A stretch of DNA of 64,000 bases from Niveispirillum irakense DSM 11586. GTDB lineage: Bacteria > Pseudomonadota > Alphaproteobacteria > Azospirillales > Azospirillaceae. Position numbers and translations under genes: made by a program. Within the stretch, counting starts at the first letter, position 1. Every line of letters begins with the position of its first letter. Below, in pieces: positions 9,094 to 17,528 of the stretch. The stretch spans positions 310,001 through 374,000 of the forward strand of contig NZ_AUCG01000022.1 of the NCBI RefSeq assembly GCF_000429645.1. The letters are read 5' to 3'. Under the pieces are notes generated by a model. It ran no database searches. It was not told the DNA's origin and worked only from the letters and a program-made list of their open reading frames with translations.

Positions 9094-10029
9094 ATGAATG
9101 AGAGAACTCCGCTGAGCGACTGCGTAAGCTGCGGCGAGCCGCTTCTATCCCAGGCTGATCAAAAGGCCCTGTTCAAGCAACAGTCCTGCAGCAAGGACGA
9201 CACATTGGAGAGCATCAATTGCCGTCTGGTGGAACTGCGCCCCGGCATGGTCGCAGCGCTTTATGGCGGCAACGGGCGGACACTGACGCAGGGCCGGATG
9301 CAAAGCAACAGCCGCTATGTACATTTCTCCTGTCTGATGCAGGACATGGCACAGGCCGAAGTGCGTAACCATCGCTGTCAGCCGGATGTCGGCTCCGGCC
9401 ATATCATTTTCGCCCCCGGCGAGTTTTTCAGCGCCCGCTATGGCAAGGACTACATCAGCCTGGATCTGATGGTGGAACCCGAAGCGCTGGCCGATGTGGC
9501 GGCGGATGATTATGACCGGATCGAACCGGATATCCGCCAGGGATTCCTGGTTCGTCAGAGCGTAAACAACCGCCAGATCATGCACGCAGCCCATATCCTG
9601 GCCAGCCGGCTGGACCACCCGCGATGTCAGCAATTGCTACTGCAGTCCGCTGCCCTGGAATTCCTGGGTGCCCATTTCAGTTCCCTGGAAGGCACCCAAC
9701 GGTCGGCGACGTTACCACAGCGGGAGCAGATGCGGGTGATGATGGCACGGGACCGCCTTCTACAGGATCTCAGTTCACCGCCAACGATTCAGCAACTGTC
9801 ACTTGAAGTCGGGTTGAACCAGTTGAAGCTGAAGCAGGGTTTCAAAACCCTGTTCGGCAGCAGTATCTATGCGCTGTTCCAGAAACACCGGATGGAACAT
9901 GCCAGATTGCTACTGCGAAACCATAATGTCACGGAAGTCGCCATGACCATGGGTTACAGCAATATCAGCCATTTCAGCGCAGCCTATCGCAAACAGTTCG
10001 GAATACTTCCTAAGTATGATCGACATTAA
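9094..10029 (+). CDS. AraC-family transcriptional regulator (PchR-like)
   Basis: A 311-residue regulator with a variable N-terminal domain and a C-terminal double helix-turn-helix (about residues 210-305). LNQLKLKQGFKTLFG and the final GYSNISHFSAAYRKQFG are typical of PchR-type siderophore regulators, which sense a cytoplasmic ferric siderophore and activate receptor and transport genes. The ATG at 9094 is chosen because the in-frame extension toward 8851 lies in the preceding gene and across the Fur-like site. The N-terminus holds cysteines 10, 13, 32 and 43, including a CVSC pair, absent from the other regulators here. It is followed after about 100 bases by another AraC gene. Confidence 0.85.
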   Translation: MNERTPLSDCVSCGEPLLSQADQKALFKQQSCSKDDTLESINCRLVELRPGMVAALYGGNGRTLTQGRMQSNSRYVHFSCLMQDMAQAEVRNHRCQPDVGSGHIIFAPGEFFSARYGKDYISLDLMVEPEALADVAADDYDRIEPDIRQGFLVRQSVNNRQIMHAAHILASRLDHPRCQQLLLQSAALEFLGAHFSSLEGTQRSATLPQREQMRVMMARDRLLQDLSSPPTIQQLSLEVGLNQLKLKQGFKTLFGSSIYALFQKHRMEHARLLLRNHNVTEVAMTMGYSNISHFSAAYRKQFGILPKYDRH

Positions 10030-10132
10030 TAACATCACTTTTATGGATCAATGCATTATTTCTACACAAACTCATTCATAATTACGTTCAATCTCTCTGG
10101 CCATCCAAAGACGAACAGACAGGAATGCCGAC

Positions 10133-11140
10133 ATGCAGATGCGGTCACGGCTGATCGAAGGGGAGTTCGCCGTTACCGACATCGTGCGCGAAGTCGCAAA
10201 CCTTTATCTGACGCATCCTGCCGGGGATACCGGCGGACAGCGCGCACTGGATGGGGAGTTTCGCGGCTGGATGTGGATGGAGCAGGTGCAGCCCGGCCTG
10301 CTTGGTTCTGCCTGCGACCTGACGGCAATAAGGGACACCACCATCGACCGGACAATCGACCGTTCGATCATGCTGGCCCTGCTGCTGCGCGGCGGCAATG
10401 GCCAGTTCCGCACCGAAACCGGCATCGTTCCTCCGGCGGAGAACGGTTGCATGCAAATCCTGGGATTTGGCCATGCCCAGCGTTGCTCCCGCACCCTGCG
10501 GGCGGGGGAACAGGGTGTCCGGGTCGGGCTGACAATCAGCCCGCATTTGGCTGAGCAGTTTGCCATCGCCATGCAGGGGGCCGATCTTGACCTGCTGGAC
10601 ATGTTGACGAGCGGGGGACTGCATACCCTTACGCTGCCCCGCAGCGAACTGCTGATACAACTGAGTGCTGGGCTGATCGACATGCCCTATCGCGGTCCGT
10701 TAGGTATGCTGTTCCGGGAAAGCGCCATCACCCAGATCCTGTTTCATTCGCTGCAGTTGCTGCGGCAGGATCAAGCTCTGCTGCGGGGCCTGGGGCGACG
10801 GCACCATGATGCCGTCCTTCATGCGCGAACGTTGCTGGACGCCGATTTGACCAATCCACCGGGAACTTTGGAACTGGCCCGTCGCGTAGGGTTGAACCGT
10901 AATGCCCTTCAGGCCGGATTTAAGGCCATGTTCGGCGCCACCATCTTCGGTTATGTCCGGGATCAGCGGCTGGCCATCGCCCGCATCTTGATTGAAGAAC
11001 ACGGATTGGGGGCGGCAGAAGCCGGATACCGCGTGGGCTTCGCGAGCCCGTCGGCCTTCGCCGCAGCTTTTCGCCGTCGCTTCGGGTACCCCCCGACCGG
11101 GACGGCCGGTAACAGTGCCGATCTGACAACACGCCACTGA
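10133..11140 (+). CDS. AraC-family transcriptional regulator
   Basis: A 335-residue protein. The C-terminal helix-turn-helix region covers about residues 225-325 (LARRVGLNRNALQAGFKAMFG, then GYRVGFASPSAFAAAFRRRFG). The N-terminal 200 residues have no clear relative beyond the siderophore-type AraC group. An AGGA lies ten bases before the ATG. It lies 187 bases before a TonB receptor gene whose promoter region contains a 21-bp-spaced direct repeat, so it is the best candidate activator of that receptor operon. No Fur-like site is visible directly before it. Confidence 0.83.
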   Translation: MQMRSRLIEGEFAVTDIVREVANLYLTHPAGDTGGQRALDGEFRGWMWMEQVQPGLLGSACDLTAIRDTTIDRTIDRSIMLALLLRGGNGQFRTETGIVPPAENGCMQILGFGHAQRCSRTLRAGEQGVRVGLTISPHLAEQFAIAMQGADLDLLDMLTSGGLHTLTLPRSELLIQLSAGLIDMPYRGPLGMLFRESAITQILFHSLQLLRQDQALLRGLGRRHHDAVLHARTLLDADLTNPPGTLELARRVGLNRNALQAGFKAMFGATIFGYVRDQRLAIARILIEEHGLGAAEAGYRVGFASPSAFAAAFRRRFGYPPTGTAGNSADLTTRH

Positions 11141-11194
11141 TACAGCGGCGCCCGGCGAGTCATGCTGGCGAACACCGGTGAATTGATAGCCATC

Positions 11195-11233
11195 TGCCTT
11201 ACGCGACAGCAATTGTGCCGGATGCGACAGCAT
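11195..11233 (+). promoter_or_regulatory. 21-bp-spaced direct repeat, candidate AraC operator
   Basis: TGCCTTACGCGACAGCAA at 11195-11212 is repeated as TGCCGGATGCGACAGCAT at 11216-11233, 14 of 18 bases identical and exactly two helical turns apart. The pair ends about 95 bases before the receptor start at 11328 and lies downstream of an AraC gene. This arrangement is that of an AraC-family activator site. Confidence 0.55.
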
Positions 11234-11327
11234 TCCTCTTTGCCTATGCATCCCCACAATCGCTACTGATAGGCAGTCGCATCCTCACGTGTGCTTACTA
11301 AGCTGCTGAAGCGGGTCATCGGGGGAG

Positions 11328-13607
11328 GTGCGCCGGTCTGTCATCCGCACTTCGGGGGTTTTCTTGCTCGTCAGTTCAAGGCTCCAAGGCCTTTCCGCCG
11401 CTGCAATCGCCATTGCCGTCGGCGCCCTCGCCCCGATGGCCATGGCCGAACAGGTTGCGGCCCGCCCGGATGTCGAGGAAATCGTGGTCGTCGCCACCGG
11501 TCTGTCCAAGGCAACAGCCACCACCAAGACCGACACGCCGGTCATTGAATCCCCACAGCAGATTTCCGTCATCAGCCGGGAAGAGATCGACCGCCGCGCC
11601 GCCGCCACCATCGCCGAGGCCCTGTCTTACACCGCCGGTGTACAAGCAGCCCCCTCTGGCGTGGACAGCCGGGTGGATGAGGTGTCGGTGCGCGGCTTCG
11701 GGGCAGCCGGCTTTTCCTCCAACAACAATTTTGTCGATGGTCTGCGCACGGCTGCCGGCGGTGAAGGCACCTGGATCCGTCCCGCCTTTGACAGTTTCGC
11801 CCTTGACCGGATCGAAGTACTGAAAGGCCCCTCCGGCGCGCTCTATGGCCAATCGGCACCGGGCGGCGTGGTGAATGTGGTAAGCAAGAGGCCCACTTTT
11901 ACCCCGCATGGGGAATTCCTGCTGCAAGGCATCGGCTATACCGGCCTGTCGCAGTGGAATGGCCAGGCCGGCATTGATGTGGGCAACCGGTTGAACGAGG
12001 AAGGCACCCTCGCCGGCCGTTTCGTGGCATTGGCCCGGTCGGGCAACACGCAGATCGATGGGGTGAAGACCGACCGATACTATTTTTCCCCCAGCCTGAC
12101 CTGGACACCGACAGACCGCACCAGTTGGACCCTGATCGGCCAGTATCAGCGCGATGAGGGGGGTTCCAGTTTTCAGTTCCTGCCAGCCCTGGGCACGCTT
12201 TACGCCAGCAATGGCCGGCATATGGATAACAGCACCTATCTGGGGGAACCGGACTGGAACAAATATGACCGCAACCAGTATCTGGTGGCGTCGCTGTTCC
12301 AGCATGATCTGACCGACAATCTGACCATCCGCAACAATTCCCGCTACATGCATCTGGACATTCTGTATCGGGGTGTCGTGCCGTCGGGCAATACGCTGAC
12401 CACCTGCACCGCCGCCATTACCGGCTGCGTTGCCGGGCAGACGTTGAACCGCCGCGCCGTGCAGGGGGATGGGAAATCCGACGGCATCGCCACCGATACC
12501 CAGCTTGAAGCGCGGTTCGCCACCGGTACGGTGGAACATACGCTGCTGGGCGGGGTCGATTATTTCCGCACCGAATGGGAACATACCTATTCGCTGGTCA
12601 AGTCCAGTCTGGTGCGGCCCATGTTGAATATCTTCAAACCCGTGCCGCGGGGGACAACCGGCTTTGCCGATAATCTGTCCACCGTGATCGACAGCGCCAC
12701 CACCAGCCATCAGGCCGGTGTCTATGTGCAGGATCAGGTGAAGATCGGTCAACTACGTCTGACACTGGGTGGCCGTCAGGATTGGGCGGAAGACGATACG
12801 CGCAACCCCACCACCGGCACGCATCTGAAAACCAAGAGCGACGCCTTCACCTGGCGCGCGGGGGCCGTCTGGCTGTTCGACAATGGCTTCGCCCCCTATT
12901 TCTCGTATTCCGAGAGCTTCCAGCCCATGGTGTCGAACCGCGATCCCTCCGTATCGCAGGTGGAAGGTGCCAAGCCATTCGTGCCCACCACGGGCCAGCA
13001 ATATGAGGCCGGGCTGCGCTATCAGAGCGGCAACAACATCTATGTCACCCTCGGTGCCTATCAGGTCACCCAGCAGAACATCGTCACCCCCGACCCGAAT
13101 GGAACGCTGTGCGGCATCTCTGTCTGTCAGGTGCAGACGGGTGAAGGCCGGGTCCGGGGGCTGGAACTGGAAGGCAAGGCCATTCTGCCCTGGGGCATGG
13201 CCGTGATCGGCACCCTGACCCGCAGCGATGGCGAAATCACGAAAACCAACACGGCTCGCCAGTTGGGCAACAAACTGATCCAGTTGCCCAACTGGATGGC
13301 GTCCCTGTTCGTCGATCAGCATTTCGACGAAGGAGCACTGGCGGGCATCGGCGTTGGCGGCGGTATGCGCTATACGGGCGTCTCCTACGGTGATACGGCC
13401 AACACGCTGAAGATCCCGGCCTATACGCTTTATGACCTGTTCCTGCGCTATGATTTCGGGGACCGTGACCCGTCACTGGCCGGCTGGTCGACATCCGTGA
13501 ATGCGGCGAATGTGGCGGACAAGCGCTATGTCGCCAGTTGTATCGCCGCTGGCTGCTATGCCGGCCAGGGCCGCACCGTAACTGCGCGGGTTCAGTACAA
13601 ATGGTAA
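11328..13607 (+). CDS. TonB-dependent siderophore receptor
   Basis: A 759-residue outer-membrane receptor (22-strand barrel plus plug) that would import a ferric siderophore using TonB energy. It has a signal peptide ending near VGALAPMAMA, a TonB box EEIVVVATG, a plug with SPQQISVISREEID and the conserved VLKGPSGALYGQSAPGG, and a C-terminal YVASCIAAGCY...VQYKW strand ending in an aromatic residue. The start is uncertain: GTG at 11328 or TTG at 11364, the latter with GGGGG upstream. Its stop overlaps the next small gene, so it heads a four-gene operon with a PepSY membrane protein. The upstream region has AraC-type repeats rather than a Fur box. Confidence 0.9.
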   Translation: MRRSVIRTSGVFLLVSSRLQGLSAAAIAIAVGALAPMAMAEQVAARPDVEEIVVVATGLSKATATTKTDTPVIESPQQISVISREEIDRRAAATIAEALSYTAGVQAAPSGVDSRVDEVSVRGFGAAGFSSNNNFVDGLRTAAGGEGTWIRPAFDSFALDRIEVLKGPSGALYGQSAPGGVVNVVSKRPTFTPHGEFLLQGIGYTGLSQWNGQAGIDVGNRLNEEGTLAGRFVALARSGNTQIDGVKTDRYYFSPSLTWTPTDRTSWTLIGQYQRDEGGSSFQFLPALGTLYASNGRHMDNSTYLGEPDWNKYDRNQYLVASLFQHDLTDNLTIRNNSRYMHLDILYRGVVPSGNTLTTCTAAITGCVAGQTLNRRAVQGDGKSDGIATDTQLEARFATGTVEHTLLGGVDYFRTEWEHTYSLVKSSLVRPMLNIFKPVPRGTTGFADNLSTVIDSATTSHQAGVYVQDQVKIGQLRLTLGGRQDWAEDDTRNPTTGTHLKTKSDAFTWRAGAVWLFDNGFAPYFSYSESFQPMVSNRDPSVSQVEGAKPFVPTTGQQYEAGLRYQSGNNIYVTLGAYQVTQQNIVTPDPNGTLCGISVCQVQTGEGRVRGLELEGKAILPWGMAVIGTLTRSDGEITKTNTARQLGNKLIQLPNWMASLFVDQHFDEGALAGIGVGGGMRYTGVSYGDTANTLKIPAYTLYDLFLRYDFGDRDPSLAGWSTSVNAANVADKRYVASCIAAGCYAGQGRTVTARVQYKW

Positions 13608-13891
13608 GCGTGGAACCGATGATGGTGGCCGCAGGGGATGCGGCCACCCTGCTGGGGGCTATGCTGGTTTATCTGGCGTCGCCCAACCAGCCACTGATGG
13701 GCAACGCAAAGCGGCGGAAGCTGGCCGGCTGGATCGGTGCCCTTCTGCTGATCGCGGGGCTTGTGCTGCTACTGGCCAGCATGCGCCCGGCTAACGCCGT
13801 CTTTACCGCTGTTACTCTGGCCATGCTGGTCTGGTCGGTGGCCCCGCTGGCCGCAGCATGGTGGTGCCGGCCACGGGAGGAACGGCCATGA
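13601..13891 (+). CDS. small inner-membrane protein, DUF3325-like
   Basis: A 96-residue protein whose ATG at 13601 overlaps the receptor stop. It has three likely membrane segments (about residues 12-25, 41-58, 66-86). The pattern of a first helix, a short loop (LASPNQPL) and a Gly/Leu-rich pair of helices resembles DUF3325 proteins found in siderophore-receptor operons, but the similarity is weak. It precedes another small membrane protein and a PepSY protein, all overlapping. A role in supporting the PepSY reductase complex is inference. Codon choice matches its neighbours, so I consider it a real gene. Confidence 0.6.
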   Translation: MVSVEPMMVAAGDAATLLGAMLVYLASPNQPLMGNAKRRKLAGWIGALLLIAGLVLLLASMRPANAVFTAVTLAMLVWSVAPLAAAWWCRPREERP

Positions 13892-14193
13892 CCGCCATCA
13901 CCAAACGCCCGCTTTCCAGCCGCGACTGGTTCGGTAAAACCATGGCGGGGCTGGTCCTGGGTTTCTTCCTGGCACTGGGGCTGGCGGGTTTGCTCCGGGT
14001 GCTGGTGAATGGGGGCCTGCCCTTCTTCTCGGCCCGTGGTCAGCTTTCCATGTGGCTGATGGCCCCCGTCTGGGGGCTGATCCTGTCCTTCTGTTTTCTG
14101 TTCCGGTCAAGCCTGCAGGCCTGGGGTTGGTTGTTTCTGGCCAACCTGGCCGTCTGGGGCCTGACCGCGCTGCTGGGAGGGCTGCGGCTATGA
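13888..14193 (+). CDS. small inner-membrane protein of the receptor-PepSY operon
   Basis: A 101-residue protein starting at the ATG at 13888 (GGGAGG seven bases upstream), which overlaps the preceding stop. The N-terminus has SRDWFGKTMAG, followed by three hydrophobic segments (about residues 18-38, 50-68, 76-96). Proteins with this RDW-KTxAG opening commonly sit before PepSY membrane proteins in iron-uptake operons, but no function is established that I can name. It overlaps the PepSY gene downstream, so the three proteins are probably made together and may form one inner-membrane complex. Confidence 0.65.
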   Translation: MTAITKRPLSSRDWFGKTMAGLVLGFFLALGLAGLLRVLVNGGLPFFSARGQLSMWLMAPVWGLILSFCFLFRSSLQAWGWLFLANLAVWGLTALLGGLRL

Positions 14194-15779
14194 AGCTGCC
14201 AACCGATATTCTGAGGATGTACAAGGAGATCCATGGCTGGGTCGGCATCATTTCCGGCCTGGCCCTGTTCATCGCCTTCTACGCTGGTGCCATCACCATG
14301 TTTGAAGGCCCCTTGCAGCAATGGGCCTCACCGCCGACGCGGCTGGCCCCGGCCCCCGCGCTGGAACAGACACCCGATCTGCTGGCCAAGGTGCTGGCGG
14401 CCCACCCGGAAGCGGCCGCCAGCTATACCGTCAATCTGGTGATCGACCCCACCCATCCGGCCCGCATCTCCTGGGTTGTGGCGGAAGATGCGGAAGAGGC
14501 CGAGCATGGCGGCGGCACCATCCATTATGCCAGCCTGACGCCCGGCGGGGAATTGCAGGTGGAAACCCGGGGGCCCTCCCCGGTAGCACAGTTCATCGAC
14601 GATCTGCATCGTCAGGTGGGGCTGCCGCTGGATCATGAAATCGCCATGCCCATCATGGGGGTGGTGGCTTTGCTGTATGTCGTGGCGATGGTTTCCGGGC
14701 TGATCGTGCTGCTGCCCAGTCTGGTGAAGGATTTGTTCATCCTGCGGACCGGGCGCAACTTGAAGCGCATGTGGCTGGATGCGCATAATGTGGTGGGGCT
14801 GTTCAGCCTTCCCTTCCACATCATCATGGCGCTGACCGCTGTCGTCTTTGCCTTTCACGACCAGTTCTATATGGCGCAGGGCATCGCCTTCGACAAATCT
14901 GGCGGGCCGGTGCGGGCGGCGATGGGGCCGGCACCGGCGCAGGGTGCCGCACCCTCTGCCCTGCCCCCGCTGGATTTGCTGGCACAAATCCGCACCCAGG
15001 TGCCGGAATTCCAGCCCGTCCAACTGGCCTATGCCCATCTGCCCAATGGTCGGGCCGTGGTGCGGGTCAGCAGCGGCGATCCGGATTACAATATCCGTAC
15101 CCCGCTCTATGGTCTGGTGACAGCCGACCCGGTCACCGGCAAGGTGATGTCGGTGGATTACATGCCGGGCCGCCAGGATGGCTGGTCGGCCAGCGTCACC
15201 AGCTTCTTTGCCCTGCATTATGGCAGCTTCGGCGGCACGCCGGTTCGCTGGGCCTATTTCCTGCTGGGGCTGGCGGGGGCCTTTCTATTCTATAGCGGCA
15301 ATCTGCTGTGGGTGGAATCGCGGCGCCGGCGGGAACGCAAGGGCGGTGCGGTGGAACAGACCCGCGCCACCCGCATCCTGGCCGCCCTGACCGTGGGTGT
15401 GCCGGTGGGATGCGTGGCCGGCATCGCAGTTACTGTGGCGGCGGCGCGCTGGCTTGGGGATGGGGCAACCTTGGGGATGCACAGTCTGATCTATCACGCC
15501 CTGTTCCTGGCCTGCACCGCCTGGGCCCTCTGGCGCGGTGCGGCACGCGCCGGATGGGAACTGCCCCTGGTTGCCTGCCTTGCCATGCTGACAATCCCGT
15601 TGGCCGGCTTGACTGCGGGCGGCAACTGGGACCAGCCGCCCAGCCTGATGCTGATCGATCTGGTCGGGCTTTGTCTGGCCGCCATGCTGGCCATGGTGTC
15701 CCAGGCGGCGCGGCGGCGCTGGCGCACTGGCCCCAGGGACAGCGTGTGGGGTACAGGGGTCAGCCTGTCGGCGGGATGA
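14190..15779 (+). CDS. PepSY-associated membrane protein, candidate ferric-siderophore reductase
   Basis: A 529-residue polytopic protein. The start at 14190 follows GGGAGG and overlaps the previous stop; a longer frame from 14052 lies within the previous gene. It opens with KEIHGWVGIISGLALFIAF, the histidine-containing first helix of the PepSY_TM family, has a periplasmic loop of about 120 residues, then helices near 165-190 and 215-240, another loop, and a C-terminal block of four to five helices. Family members such as FoxB and FpvG take part in reducing ferric siderophores in the periplasm or inner membrane, releasing iron after receptor import. Placement behind a receptor supports this; the specific electron path is unknown. 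Confidence 0.8.
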   Translation: MKLPTDILRMYKEIHGWVGIISGLALFIAFYAGAITMFEGPLQQWASPPTRLAPAPALEQTPDLLAKVLAAHPEAAASYTVNLVIDPTHPARISWVVAEDAEEAEHGGGTIHYASLTPGGELQVETRGPSPVAQFIDDLHRQVGLPLDHEIAMPIMGVVALLYVVAMVSGLIVLLPSLVKDLFILRTGRNLKRMWLDAHNVVGLFSLPFHIIMALTAVVFAFHDQFYMAQGIAFDKSGGPVRAAMGPAPAQGAAPSALPPLDLLAQIRTQVPEFQPVQLAYAHLPNGRAVVRVSSGDPDYNIRTPLYGLVTADPVTGKVMSVDYMPGRQDGWSASVTSFFALHYGSFGGTPVRWAYFLLGLAGAFLFYSGNLLWVESRRRRERKGGAVEQTRATRILAALTVGVPVGCVAGIAVTVAAARWLGDGATLGMHSLIYHALFLACTAWALWRGAARAGWELPLVACLAMLTIPLAGLTAGGNWDQPPSLMLIDLVGLCLAAMLAMVSQAARRRWRTGPRDSVWGTGVSLSAG

Positions 15780-15861
15780 ACCTTCCCATTGGCGACAATG
15801 CCAGCCTGCCCCACCGCAGCCGCCGTGATTGGCAAGAGAACCGGGCGGGAGGCCCGCATAC

Positions 15862-17103
15862 TCACCCGTGTGCCGGCAATGGCCGGCGAAACAGCAGTAC
15901 GATGCCCAGCAGCGGAATCAGGGCCGCCACCGCTAACGCAGTGCCATAACCTGCAACCCCGGCAAGGGCCATGGCGGCTGACGCGGTGGCGATCTCCCCC
16001 AGATCGCGGCTACTTTGCACTGCCGTCATGTCGGTGCCACTCTGATCGTCCCCGGCGGCGAACCGCATGGCCAGCGTCATGGCGGCAACCGAGGCACCAC
16101 CACTGCCAAGCGCACCCAGCAATGTGGCTGGCCAGACCAGGGCGGTAGCCCCGACCACCCCGTCCATAGTCGTAAACAGCCACAATAGCAGGATGCTTGC
16201 CGCCGCGCAGATCAGCCCCCCCGCCAGTACCCGGTACACCCCGAACCTCGCCACCAGCAGGGCGCCGCCCCCACAGCCAAGGGTGACGGTCACAATCCCG
16301 CCGGACATGCCCAGTTGACCGATCTTTTCCAGCGGCCAGCCGCGATCAACCAGCAGCAATTTGGACAGGTTGAAGCCGGCACTGGCTGCGACAGCAGTCA
16401 CCAGCGCTATGGTAAGCACCATCCAGGCGCTAGGGCGCCGCAGGAAACGGCGCAGGCTGGCGGGCGGGCGCGTGGCAGCCAGGCCCCCCGCCACCTCACG
16501 GGCCGGTTCACGCCAGACCAGGGCCAGCAACAATCCCGCCAGCACCAGGGCTGTCATGGTCAGCAACCCCGCACGCGCGCCCGCCAGCCCGCTGACGATC
16601 AACATGCCGGCACCACCGATGAAGAAGCCGATCATAGTGCAGGCAACCTGCACCCCATTGGCGTAGGGCAGCAGATGGGCGGGGATATGTTCGGCCGCCA
16701 ACCCGTCGGTTGCCGTGTCCTGCGTGGCGCTGGCCAGGGCCGCCAGGATCAGCAGACCGACAGCCACCGGCGTTGTCTCCACCCGGATCCCAAGCAGGGC
16801 CAGAGCCAGCAGGGAGAGGGCGACAATCGCCTGCATCGGCAATATCCAACTGCGCCGCCGGCCCAGCCGGCGTGACCAGTGATTATCCAGCCAGGGCGCC
16901 CACAACACTTTGGCAATCCAAGGAAGTCCGATCAGTGGCAGGAACGAAAGGCTGGCCAGCGGCACCCCGTCGCGCCGCAGCAGATTGGGCAGCGCCTCAA
17001 CCGCCAATCCCATCGGCACCCCCTGGGCCGTGTAGAGGCAGGCAATCAACGTAAACAGAAAGAACGGGTGCCGCGAAGGACGGGCATCAGGCGATAACAT
17101 CAT
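15862..17103 (-). CDS. MFS permease, RhtX/FptX-like siderophore transporter
   Basis: A 413-residue protein with about 12 membrane segments. It begins with a short polar leader and then FFLFTLIACLYTAQGVPMGLA, close to the AmpG/RhtX/FptX group, single-component permeases that move ferric siderophores (rhizobactin, pyochelin) across the inner membrane. The start overlaps the cupin stop (ATGA). It is the last gene of a unit that reads AraC regulator, TonB receptor, cupin, permease, which mirrors pchR-fptA-fptX organisation. The loop WLDNHWSRRLGRRRSWILP is a typical MFS motif A region. Import of the siderophore captured by the receptor at 17529-19709 is the likely job. Confidence 0.83.
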   Translation of the reverse strand: MMLSPDARPSRHPFFLFTLIACLYTAQGVPMGLAVEALPNLLRRDGVPLASLSFLPLIGLPWIAKVLWAPWLDNHWSRRLGRRRSWILPMQAIVALSLLALALLGIRVETTPVAVGLLILAALASATQDTATDGLAAEHIPAHLLPYANGVQVACTMIGFFIGGAGMLIVSGLAGARAGLLTMTALVLAGLLLALVWREPAREVAGGLAATRPPASLRRFLRRPSAWMVLTIALVTAVAASAGFNLSKLLLVDRGWPLEKIGQLGMSGGIVTVTLGCGGGALLVARFGVYRVLAGGLICAAASILLLWLFTTMDGVVGATALVWPATLLGALGSGGASVAAMTLAMRFAAGDDQSGTDMTAVQSSRDLGEIATASAAMALAGVAGYGTALAVAALIPLLGIVLLFRRPLPAHG

Positions 17104-17525
17104 CGTTTCCTTGCGGCAGGGGCCATGGCGGGCCAGGGTTTGCCCAGCGGGTGCCGCCGAGTGCCTCTGACGGGTGAAAGGAAGGCCAGCGTCGACGGTG
17201 CCAGTAACAGCAGCCGATGCCAGGTCCCCTGCCGTATCAAGACAGCCTGCCCCTTTTGCAGAAGTTGGCGTTGTTCATTGCGGCCATCGCTGGTGATCAG
17301 GTCGATAACGCCGTCGATCAACAGCAATAGCTCATCGCCATGCGGGTGCATTTCCCATTGGTCAGGGTGCAGATCAGCGGGATCAACAGCCTGTTTGACG
17401 CCAAAGACGCGACCGTTGCCCCTGTTCACCCGTCGCCATGCCTGCGTGTCGCGGGGCAGCAGACTGGCACCACACCCCTCCAGCAAAAGCAGGTGGGAAA
17501 GCGGATCAAAGATGGTGGCCGTCAT
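17100..17525 (-). CDS. cupin-domain protein
   Basis: A 141-residue single-domain cupin. The metal-binding pattern is visible in WEMHPHGDELLLLIDG (His, His and Glu) with a second-motif histidine in GTWHRLLLL. Small cupins either bind a metal and catalyse small-molecule chemistry or act as sensors. It sits three bases after the receptor stop and overlaps the MFS permease start, so it belongs to a receptor-cupin-permease operon. A role in handling the imported siderophore or its iron in the cytoplasm is inferred from position; no substrate is evident. Confidence 0.8.
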   Translation of the reverse strand: MTATIFDPLSHLLLLEGCGASLLPRDTQAWRRVNRGNGRVFGVKQAVDPADLHPDQWEMHPHGDELLLLIDGVIDLITSDGRNEQRQLLQKGQAVLIRQGTWHRLLLLAPSTLAFLSPVRGTRRHPLGKPWPAMAPAARKR

Positions 17526-17528
17526 GGG

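Noticed and set aside
11224-11238. Possible Fur-like site TGCGACAGCATTCCT before the 11328 receptor
   Set aside because: It matches too few positions of the 7-1-7 pattern, and the bases are better explained as part of the 21-bp direct repeat.
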